Source of the DNA: Candidatus Saccharimonadota bacterium
Lineage (GTDB): Bacteria > Patescibacteriota > Saccharimonadia > Saccharimonadales > Saccharimonadaceae
Direction: 5' to 3'
Assembly: GCA_017432365.1 (NCBI GenBank)
Contig: JAFRJG010000009.1
Span: 17,660 to 81,659, forward strand
DNA: 64,000 nucleotides
Positions 58,294 through 64,000 of this stretch are shown here, one piece after another. Both the position numbers and the translations under genes were made by a program. The notes beneath the pieces are model-generated. The model was given only the letters and a program-made list of their open reading frames with translations. It was not told the origin of the DNA and searched no databases. Position 1 is the first letter of the stretch, and each line of letters opens with the position of its first letter.

Positions 58294-58352
58294 GGGGCGC
58301 GGGTGCGACTGCTTGACGAGGCGGTCGCGAGGAAATATGATAAAATAAAATT

Positions 58353-58958
58353 ATGTTAATTAACGCGTCGAAGCTGGTCGGTTATCCGGTTTTATCGTTA
58401 CATGTCGGGGGAGAAGTGGCGCGTGTAGTGGGTTTGGTGATTGACCCCGCGAAGCTCCAGATTGTCGCGCTAAAAGTTGACGGAGCGGACGTGCGGAATG
58501 CTCCGGAGGCGAGAGAGTTTCTTGAGACGAGAGATGTGCGGGAGTTTGCGAATATCGGAATGATTATTGATTCGAGTGAGCGATTCGTGAAGGCGGACGA
58601 CGTGTTGAAGTTACAAGAGATTTTGGCGTTAGAGTTTTCGCCGATGGGGCTGAAAGTGGAGACGAAGAAGGGGTCATATCTTGGGAAAGTAACGGACGTA
58701 ACGGTTGATACGGAGACAATGAAGATTCAACAGTTGATTGTGAGACGACCGATGTTAAAGGCGCTGATGGACCCAGAGTTGATTATTCCGCGGAAAGAGA
58801 TTGTCGAGGTAACAGATTTTAAGATTATCGTGAAAGATGAGGAAGAAAAGATTCGGATGAAGGCGCTCCGGGAGGACTTTGTGCCGAACTTCGTAAACCC
58901 GTTTCGGGAGCCGGACTTTTCGAGCCGAAAAGTAGTACGAGAGAAGGGAGATGAGTAG
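58353..58958 (+). CDS. PRC-barrel domain protein
   Basis: The 201-residue protein has two PRC-barrel-like units (LVGYPVLSLHVGGEVARVVGLVIDP and LKVETKKGSYLGKVTDVTVD) and a charged C-terminus. PRC-barrels bind RNA or protein partners. It is first in an operon with a DUF3152 metalloprotease (8-base overlap) and a coiled-coil membrane protein. TAAAAT (58341-58346) ends 6 bases before the ATG. Confidence 0.85.
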   Translation: MLINASKLVGYPVLSLHVGGEVARVVGLVIDPAKLQIVALKVDGADVRNAPEAREFLETRDVREFANIGMIIDSSERFVKADDVLKLQEILALEFSPMGLKVETKKGSYLGKVTDVTVDTETMKIQQLIVRRPMLKALMDPELIIPRKEIVEVTDFKIIVKDEEEKIRMKALREDFVPNFVNPFREPDFSSRKVVREKGDE

Positions 58959-59685
58959 GCGCGCGGCGAAGTTGGGATTGGCGGTGGCGTTGGGGATTGG
59001 GCTAGGTTTTGGAAGAATAGGGCAGGCGGTATGGGCGGGGGAGTTAAGCGCGACAGATGAAGCGCAGGTGGAGCGGTTAGTCGGGGCGGAAGTAAAAATC
59101 CCACTAGCGCTCGGGAGCGGAGAAGAGTTTATACCGGAGAACCCGAACGGAACGAATACGGCGTCAACAGGGACGGCGCAAGGACATGTGCTGGACGGAG
59201 AGAAAGTGATTTTTTATCGAACCGAGACGTGGGGCGAAATAGTGGCAGACTTTGAGGAGTTCAAGAGCCGTGTTTCGGGAACGCTCGAAGATGAGCGAGG
59301 ATGGAAAAGAGCGGGGTTAAGGTTTGTTGAGGTTGAGAAAAATCCGGACGTGCTGATAATTTTATCAGACGCGGCGCGACTTGACGCGACGAGTGGCTGT
59401 TCGGGGGATTTATCTTGTACGACTTGGGATAATGAGGTGATTATTAACGATTTGCGCTGGCGCGAAGGGACAGAGGCGAGCCGAGCGGCGGGCATGGAAA
59501 CGCGTGATTATCAGCACATGGTCGTAAATCATGAGGTCGGGCATTGGCTCGGGCATTATGCACATGAGACGAGTTGTCCAAACGGAGGTCCGGCGCCGAT
59601 TATGCTTCAGCAGTCAACGGGATTGCGGGGATGCGAGTCGTTTAACGCCTGGCCGCTCGAGAGTGAGCTATGGACATTAAGGTAA
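58951..59685 (+). CDS. Exported DUF3152 zinc metalloprotease-like protein
   Basis: The 244-residue protein has a signal peptide (about 1-29). The DUF3152-type domain carries the zinc site NHEVGHWLGHYAHE (HExxH with a third His, about 190-203), NPDVLIILSD, TWDNEVIINDLRW and a C-terminal block with four spaced cysteines (SGCSG, LSCTT, TSCPNGGP, RGCESF) that would form disulfides. Such domains are best known from Actinobacteria, the usual hosts of Saccharibacteria. It would cut proteins or peptides outside the cell; targets are unknown. Confidence 0.85.
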   Translation: MSRRAAKLGLAVALGIGLGFGRIGQAVWAGELSATDEAQVERLVGAEVKIPLALGSGEEFIPENPNGTNTASTGTAQGHVLDGEKVIFYRTETWGEIVADFEEFKSRVSGTLEDERGWKRAGLRFVEVEKNPDVLIILSDAARLDATSGCSGDLSCTTWDNEVIINDLRWREGTEASRAAGMETRDYQHMVVNHEVGHWLGHYAHETSCPNGGPAPIMLQQSTGLRGCESFNAWPLESELWTLR

Positions 59686-59695
59686 AGGAGATAAA

Positions 59696-60187
59696 ATGAG
59701 AGGTTCCACCGAAAAACGAACGCGGGGACGGGGAGACAGGCTAACGGTAGTGATTTTAGTCGGGATTGCGGCGGGGCTATTGTTAGTGGTCGGGGGCGGG
59801 GCGATTTTATACCGACGCGGAGTTCAGGCGGGGAGAGCCGAAGCTATAAGCGCGAGCCGAGAGGCGGTGGAAGAAATTGCGAAAACGGTCGAGATGAAAG
59901 AGGCGTTGACGGAAAAACTCAAGGAGCTTGAAGGCATAACCGATGTGCAAGCATATCGAGAGCGGCTCGAGAAGATAAGCACGGAGACGGAAGATGAGAC
60001 GCTGAAAAATATGTTATCGACACTAGCGGAGGAAGTCCGCGCATACGGAGAAGTCGAGGCGACGGGCGACCAAGTTGCGAGTGAGTATGAACTGGCGCAG
60101 TTAAAGGGGAAGGTCGAGACGACGGAGCAGGCGATTCAAGGGTGGTCCAAAGCGCGTCTAGAGAGTGCCGTCGCGAAACTCGATTAA
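59696..60187 (+). CDS. Membrane-anchored coiled-coil protein
   Basis: The 163-residue protein has a basic start, one helix (about 18-42, LTVVILVGIAAGLLLVVGG), and a long Glu/Lys/Ala helical region (about 50-160) predicted as coiled coil. AAGGAGATAAA precedes the ATG, 11 bases after the DUF3152 stop. It ends by overlapping the convergent recX gene by 30 bases. It may tether or space the protease; no family recognised. Confidence 0.75.
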   Translation: MRGSTEKRTRGRGDRLTVVILVGIAAGLLLVVGGGAILYRRGVQAGRAEAISASREAVEEIAKTVEMKEALTEKLKELEGITDVQAYRERLEKISTETEDETLKNMLSTLAEEVRAYGEVEATGDQVASEYELAQLKGKVETTEQAIQGWSKARLESAVAKLD

Positions 60188-60874
60188 GAGGGATTTCGAG
60201 AGGTCGTACGGAAAGCCTTTCGAGACGAGATAACGGAGGAGTTTTTCTTCGGGGAGTTTTCGAGCCTTTTTAGAAATGATTTTTTTAATTTCTATTGCGT
60301 CGGAACGACCAGAGGCGGCGAGGAGGTCGTCAATTAACGACCGGTCGATTCCCTTTTGGCTGAGTTCAAGCTCAAGCTGACGCCGAGAGATACCCTTTTT
60401 GAGATTCCGGTTGTCAATATACCAGATGGCGAATTTTTTATCGTCGAGATAGGATTTTTGTTGCAATTTTTCGATGACCGCTTCGATATCTTCGTCGGAA
60501 TAAGTATAAGATTTTTGAAAGCGTTTCAGGCGGAGATGGTCGCGGGTCTCGCGAATACTGCGAGGGCGCATAAAAACCCATTCGAGCGTCCGAACATAAA
60601 GTTTACCGAACTCTGAGGCGGATTTTAGCTTGGCGAGTTCGGGAGGAGAGAGGGATTGACCAATTTTTAACTTAAATTCGACAATTTGAGCAAGGTCGAG
60701 CGAGAAGGCAAACTTATCGTCAAGGAAGACGTTGACGCGGTTTTGGTTATGGACGCCAGGCTTGAGGGCAGTGATGACGTTTTGAGGGGGGGCGATGTTT
60801 TGAGGAGAGTCGACGTGAGAGCGCTTCCCTTTCGGGCTAGCAAGTAGCGGGTCGCGAAGGTTAAAGATTTCCAT
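60158..60874 (-). CDS. recX: RecA regulator RecX
   Basis: The 238-residue protein has three helical RecX repeats: YVRTLEWVFMRPRSIRETRDHLRLK, VIEKLQQKSYLDDKKFAIWYIDNRN and LELSQKGIDRSLIDDLL. An N-terminal extension of about 45 residues includes a beta-type VNVFLDDKFAFSLDL. RecX controls RecA filament growth. It overlaps the NUDIX gene by 14 bases, in the operon recA-nudix-recX. Confidence 0.9.
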   Translation of the reverse strand: MEIFNLRDPLLASPKGKRSHVDSPQNIAPPQNVITALKPGVHNQNRVNVFLDDKFAFSLDLAQIVEFKLKIGQSLSPPELAKLKSASEFGKLYVRTLEWVFMRPRSIRETRDHLRLKRFQKSYTYSDEDIEAVIEKLQQKSYLDDKKFAIWYIDNRNLKKGISRRQLELELSQKGIDRSLIDDLLAASGRSDAIEIKKIISKKARKLPEEKLLRYLVSKGFPYDLSKSLLIEFRDGTL

Positions 60875-61394
60875 CGGACTCTAACGCGGAGAAATAGAAC
60901 TTTAACGCGGGGAGATGGAGCGGGTTTTCGCGGAGAGGTTTTTTCGCGTGTTGCTCGGCAAACGTTTCAAGTTCGGAGACCTTAACCCATTTGAGCGATT
61001 CGACTTCATATTCGTCGAGAGAGAACTGGTCGGACTTTCCGGTTCGGTCAGAGGCGTAAACGAAGATATAACGGTCACCGGAGATATACGAGACGAGAAA
61101 GTCGAGTTCCTCGGGGGCGAGCGAGACGCCAACTTCCTCTTTCGCTTCGCGGATGGCGACGGAAATCGGGGAAGCTTCTTCTCCGGCGTCGATATGACCA
61201 CCGGCAGTCATATCATAAAAACCGGCATTATGGACGTTTTTAGAACGTTTTTGGAATAAGATGTAAAGACCGTCGGGTTCCCGTTTATAAAACCAGACCC
61301 CCGCGGCGCCCTCGATAGTACCGGTTGAGTCGGGGAGGGCGGAGCGGTTATAAAGGGCGAACGGTTTTTTCTCGTGGGAAGGCGCAACGGGCAC
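60861..61394 (-). CDS. NUDIX hydrolase
   Basis: The 177-residue protein has the Nudix box GGHIDAGEEASPISVAIREAKEEVGV (about 65-90), including the metal-binding REAKEE core. A preceding NVHNAGFYDMTAGGH resembles isopentenyl-diphosphate isomerase-like and broad Nudix proteins. The substrate is unknown; cleaning damaged nucleotides would suit its place between recA and recX. It shares TAATG with the recA stop, so translation is coupled. Confidence 0.92.
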   Translation of the reverse strand: MPVAPSHEKKPFALYNRSALPDSTGTIEGAAGVWFYKREPDGLYILFQKRSKNVHNAGFYDMTAGGHIDAGEEASPISVAIREAKEEVGVSLAPEELDFLVSYISGDRYIFVYASDRTGKSDQFSLDEYEVESLKWVKVSELETFAEQHAKKPLRENPLHLPALKFYFSALESDGNL

Positions 61395-62428
61395 TAGGCT
61401 TCCTCCCGGCGGAGAGATTCGGCGCGGACTTTATCTTCAATTTCCTGCATCAGTTCGGGCTGTTCGCGGAAGAGTTTTTTCACAGCTTCACGACCTTGAC
61501 CTAAGGTTTCTCCGTTGTACTTGAGGAAGGCGCCGGCTTTTTGAATGATATTGTAATGGACGGCGAGGTCGAGGACGTCACCGACTTTTGAGATACCTTC
61601 GTTGTACATGATGTCGAACTCGGCAGTGCGGAAAGGCGCGGCGATTTTATTTTTGACGATTTTGACCTTGGTACGGTTACCGGAGATATTGTCGCCGTCT
61701 TTAATCTGACCGATGCGCCGGATATCGAGGCGGACGGAGGCGTAGAATTTCAAGGCGTTACCGCCGGTTGTGGTTTCCGGGTTACCGAACATGACGCCGA
61801 TTTTCATACGGATTTGGTTAATGAAAATCACAGTCGCCTTCGACTTGCTGATAATTCCGGTCAGCTTACGCATCGCCTGGGACATGAGACGAGCTTGAAG
61901 CCCCATCTGGGCGTCACCCATGTCGCCGTCAATTTCCGCCTGGGGGACAAGGGCGGCGACAGAGTCAACGACAATTAGGTCAACGGCGCCGGAGCGGACG
62001 AGAGTTTCACAGATTTCAAGGGCTTGTTCCCCGTTATCGGGCTGGGAAATTAAGAGATTTCCAGTATCGACGCCGATACGTTTCGCGTAGGCAGGGTCGA
62101 GAGCATGCTCCGCGTCGATAAAGGCGGCAGTCCCGCCCTGTTTTTGGATTTCGGCGATAGCGTGGAGGGTTAAAGTCGTTTTTCCGGAAGATTCAGGTCC
62201 GTAGATTTCGATAATGCGTCCCTTAGGATAACCGCCGCCGAGGGCAAGGTCGAGCGAGAGAGAGCCAGAAGGAATGAGCTGGACGTCGATTTTTTTCGCG
62301 TCGCCGAGCTTCATGATGGAGCCGTCGCCGAACTGTTTGGTGATTTGGGCGATGGCGAGATTTAACGCCTGAGCCTTGCCGTCAGTTTTTGTTTCTTCGT
62401 TAGTTTCCACCGCAGGTTTTTTCGCCAT
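61394..62428 (-). CDS. recA: Recombinase RecA
   Basis: The 344-residue protein has [22 protein letters not shown] (Walker A), the ATP cap Glu, [15 protein letters not shown] (Walker B and loop L1), [35 protein letters not shown] (loop L2) and an acidic-basic C-terminus. The start at 62428 has GAGGT upstream and a conserved N-terminus ([18 protein letters not shown]). A longer frame to 62803 runs into the next gene and is rejected. TATAAT at 62465-62460 gives a 25-30-base leader. Confidence 0.97.
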   Translation of the reverse strand: MAKKPAVETNEETKTDGKAQALNLAIAQITKQFGDGSIMKLGDAKKIDVQLIPSGSLSLDLALGGGYPKGRIIEIYGPESSGKTTLTLHAIAEIQKQGGTAAFIDAEHALDPAYAKRIGVDTGNLLISQPDNGEQALEICETLVRSGAVDLIVVDSVAALVPQAEIDGDMGDAQMGLQARLMSQAMRKLTGIISKSKATVIFINQIRMKIGVMFGNPETTTGGNALKFYASVRLDIRRIGQIKDGDNISGNRTKVKIVKNKIAAPFRTAEFDIMYNEGISKVGDVLDLAVHYNIIQKAGAFLKYNGETLGQGREAVKKLFREQPELMQEIEDKVRAESLRREEA

Positions 62429-62516
62429 AAGTACCTCTTTACCTCTTAATGATAGGTTTATTATAAAGGGTTTTTTAGTTCGGGGGAAGGGGGATTTTCC
62501 GGGTTTCACGAAATAA

Positions 62517-62533
62517 CCCCCGCAGAGCGGGGG
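62517..62533 (-). terminator. GC hairpin after the CHAP-like gene
   Basis: CCCCCGC and GCGGGGG pair around AGA, followed by TTATTT on the minus strand. It is a modest terminator, 41 bases past the stop at 62574. Confidence 0.55.
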
Positions 62534-62573
62534 CAAAGAAAGGAGGTGAACAAAATGTAAGAAACTGTCTTTT

Positions 62574-63281
62574 TCAGACCGCCGAGGCGGGCGGGGTAGC
62601 CCTGGAGAGAATCTGGCTCGGACGCCAGGTAAACTGGGCTTTCGGACGAGGTGCGGGCGGTTCGGGGATTTCGACCCAGAGATATTTCTTCCAGTCTTCA
62701 GAGATGAAGAGATATTTCTGATTAAGGTAGGTCGAAACCTGGACAGAACCGGGATAGTTCCCAGAATAGCCCTCGAACCAGACGACGAGACCGTAGGCGC
62801 CACGTTGCGGATCGATTCCGACGTAGTGTTTCCAGAGCGTCGGCACGACGCCGGACGGAAGGGTTTCTGCGTAGCCAGCCTCGGCGAGGAACTGCTGCCA
62901 ATGTTTCGCGTCGAAGCGCGTGTTCGAGAGACGCTTCGGCCAGAAACCGGTCAGCTCCCGGATTTTATAGGCACAGTAGCTCGTCGAATGACGAACGACG
63001 CAGCCGGAAGGGTCAGAAATCAGAGTATAACTTCCGGGGGTGTCGTTTTCTGTCCAATTGGCGAACCCCGGGTCTCTATACGGCCAGGGGTAAGTGTTTA
63101 ACTGGAGCTCGCCGGCATAGTATCGACCGACCCGGGTTTGGTGTTTGGCAGACCAATACTCACGCTCGGCAATTTGACGGTATTTCCAGCGGTGATACCG
63201 GCGGGAAAGGGCGCTTTTATTAAAGGCGTCAACCGAGAGCAGAGCGTGGTGATTAGCGAGCCTTAAATCACGATGAGACAT
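62574..63281 (-). CDS. CHAP-like protein, probably inactive hydrolase fold
   Basis: The 235-residue protein has a segment like CHAP/NlpC amidase domains: [26 protein letters not shown] (with candidate nucleophile Cys), [17 protein letters not shown], and a strand-rich end ([26 protein letters not shown]). The histidine expected after the Cys strand (GHVA-type) reads YGLV, so catalysis is doubtful. There is no clear signal peptide; the N-terminus is basic (RYHRWKYRQ). It has a promoter of TTGCCA-17-TATAAT and a leader of about 40 bases. Cell-wall binding or a worn-out wall hydrolase are both possible. Confidence 0.6.
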   Translation of the reverse strand: MSHRDLRLANHHALLSVDAFNKSALSRRYHRWKYRQIAEREYWSAKHQTRVGRYYAGELQLNTYPWPYRDPGFANWTENDTPGSYTLISDPSGCVVRHSTSYCAYKIRELTGFWPKRLSNTRFDAKHWQQFLAEAGYAETLPSGVVPTLWKHYVGIDPQRGAYGLVVWFEGYSGNYPGSVQVSTYLNQKYLFISEDWKKYLWVEIPEPPAPRPKAQFTWRPSQILSRATPPASAV

Positions 63282-63328
63282 AAAAAATCCCTCACTTTCT
63301 CAAAGTGCGAACAACAAGTTACTTTTTT

Positions 63329-63357
63329 ATTATAGCATAAACTGTTTGTTATGGCAA
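63329..63357 (-). promoter_or_regulatory. Promoter of the CHAP-like gene
   Basis: TTGCCA (63357-63352) and TATAAT (63334-63329) are 17 bases apart with TGC before the -10 box. Confidence 0.75.
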
Positions 63358-63384
63358 GGAAAAAGTCCCTCTTTCGAGGGACTT
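63358..63384 (-). terminator. Terminator of the rRNA operon
   Basis: AAGTCCCTC and GAGGGACTT form a 9-bp stem with a TTTC loop, followed by TTTTT on the minus strand, about 9 bases after the 5S 3' end. Confidence 0.88.
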
Positions 63385-63392
63385 AATCATAA

Positions 63393-63507
63393 ATTGGCAT
63401 CTTGCTAGTTTCCCGCTTTCGCAGTATGGTCGCCCCTACCAGGCTTGACTTCTGTGTTCGGAATGAGAACAGGTATTTCCCTGGCGGTATGGATACCAAC
63501 AGCCAAA
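63393..63507 (-). rRNA. rrf: 5S ribosomal RNA
   Basis: The minus strand shows the conserved 5S core CATTCCGAACACAGAAGTCAAG and the loop regions CCGCCAGGGAAATACCTGTTC and GCGACCATACTGCGAAAGCGGG. The ends TTGGC and GCCAA pair as helix I. Ends are estimated to a few bases. It is the last gene of the rRNA operon. Confidence 0.88.
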
Positions 63508-63512
63508 TGGGG

Positions 63513-63600
63513 CACTTTCTTTCTTAGAGAAAGAAAGTTCCCCAACTGTCAAAGAAAGACAGTTCGAGGTCGAAACCCGGCGCATGTCCGTGTTTCGACC
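63513..63600 (-). repeat. Three tandem hairpins in the 23S-5S spacer
   Basis: The spacer between 23S and 5S holds three stems in a row: CTTTCTTTC/GAAAGAAAG, AACTGTC/GACAGTT and AGGTCGAAAC/GTTTCGACCT. They are probably RNase III or other processing signals. The remaining spacer up to 63713 is AT-rich with no gene. Confidence 0.6.
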
Positions 63601-63713
63601 TAAATTATAATTGCAAAATCAAATATTTTGCAAGGCTGTTGATATCTATATTAGATACCGTGGATTTTAATTGGCTCGGTGCGAACACCGATTGCTAGAC
63701 TAAGTTCATTACA

Positions 63714-64000
63714 TAAAAAGGCGATGGACCGATTAGTAAGCTTCGACTCCATACGTTACCGTACTTCCATCTTGCTCCTATCAACCAGATCATCTTTCTG
63801 GGGTCTCATAGGGAATCCTTATCTTGGAGGGGGCTTCGCGCTTAATATGCTTTCAGCGCTTATCTCTTCCGAACATAGCTACTCGGCAATGCAGCAGGTG
63901 GCCACAACCGATACACTAGAGGTTCGTCCATCCTGGTCCTCTCGTACTAGGGACAGATCTCCTCAAGATTCCTAACGATCATGCCGGATATAAACCGAAC
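63714..64000 (-). rRNA. rrl: 23S ribosomal RNA, 3' part (runs off the right edge)
   Basis: The minus strand carries the sarcin-ricin sequence AGTACGAGAGGACC (from about 63938) and the 3' domain through CTTACTAATCGGTCCATCGCC. The 3' end is estimated at about 63714 with an error of some 15 bases. The rest of the gene lies outside the window. Confidence 0.88.

Noticed and set aside
62429..62803. N-terminal extension of recA
   Set aside because: The extra 125 codons run through the promoter, terminator hairpin and the next gene; conserved RecA sequence starts at 62428 with a ribosome site.
1..64000. CRISPR array or cas genes
   Set aside because: No regularly spaced direct repeats and no cas-like proteins were seen.
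1..64000. TGA recoded as Gly or Trp, as in some CPR lineages
   Set aside because: Complete genes end at TGA at expected places (for example the ATGA junctions) and conserved proteins contain no internal TGA.

Overview
The window looks like a chromosomal segment of a small-genome Patescibacteria/CPR bacterium, most plausibly a Saccharibacterium (TM7). This is an inference from gene content: a phosphoketolase, an exported VirB6/TrbL-like protein, a pilin, a ComEC-like channel, an LPETG-anchored surface protein, very tight gene packing, and many exported proteins with no clear family. No taxonomic search was possible. The standard code is used (TGA acts as stop). The partial 23S and the 5S rRNA genes lie at the right end on the minus strand. 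Five tRNA genes are present: Arg-CCG, Gly-TCC, Ser-TGA, His-GTG and Pro-GGG.

Layout. 1-2.5 kb: edge of a probable integrated element, with a short serine recombinase directly behind tRNA-Arg, an exported protein, and a candidate small RNA with its own promoter and terminator. 2.5-8.8 kb: a VTC/DUF4956/DUF4353 operon, then folD, murB and a kinase-less 7TM sensor. 8.9-16.5 kb: a methyltransferase, a queH remnant, iscU-iscS, the VirB6-like protein and the LPETG protein. 16.7-21.5 kb: a block of unrecognised exported or acidic proteins with long hairpin-bearing leaders, ending next to tRNA-Gly. 21.9-26.4 kb: plus-strand genes (Na+/Ca2+ antiporter, pilin, HAD phosphatase, tpiA) and tRNAs. 26.4-41.8 kb: aspS, a degenerate ABC ATPase, DsbA-like and beta-propeller exported proteins, an AAA ATPase, a membrane-tethered serpin, murJ, rlmH and ftsH, plus an exported gene split by one in-frame TAA. 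41.8-49.7 kb: comEC, a RimK/retropepsin/ATP-grasp cassette, tyrS, a phosphoketolase split into two overlapping genes, and a PIN-TRAM protein. 49.7-63.3 kb: femAB-like, PBP1A, grpE-hrcA with a CIRCE operator, lepA, an adenylate-kinase-like gene, tilS, a PRC/DUF3152/coiled-coil operon, recA-nudix-recX and a CHAP-like protein.

How it works together. Core functions are translation (tyrS, aspS, lepA, rlmH, tilS, rRNA/tRNA), cell wall synthesis (murB, murJ, PBP1A, FemAB), Fe-S assembly, proteostasis (hrcA, grpE, ftsH), recombination (recA, recX), and a short carbon route (phosphoketolase, tpiA). A large share of the rest faces outward: LPETG protein, serpin, beta-propeller, DsbA-like protein, DUF3152 metalloprotease, pilin, ComEC and VirB6-like protein. 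That fits a surface-attached epibiont taking up nucleic acids and nutrients.

The strongest regulatory signal is that most operon heads have a -10 box (often TGnTATAAT) ending about 6 nt before the ATG, which implies leaderless mRNAs. Internal operon genes and the unusual 16.7-21.5 kb block instead use clear Shine-Dalgarno sites and, in the block, strong -35 boxes.
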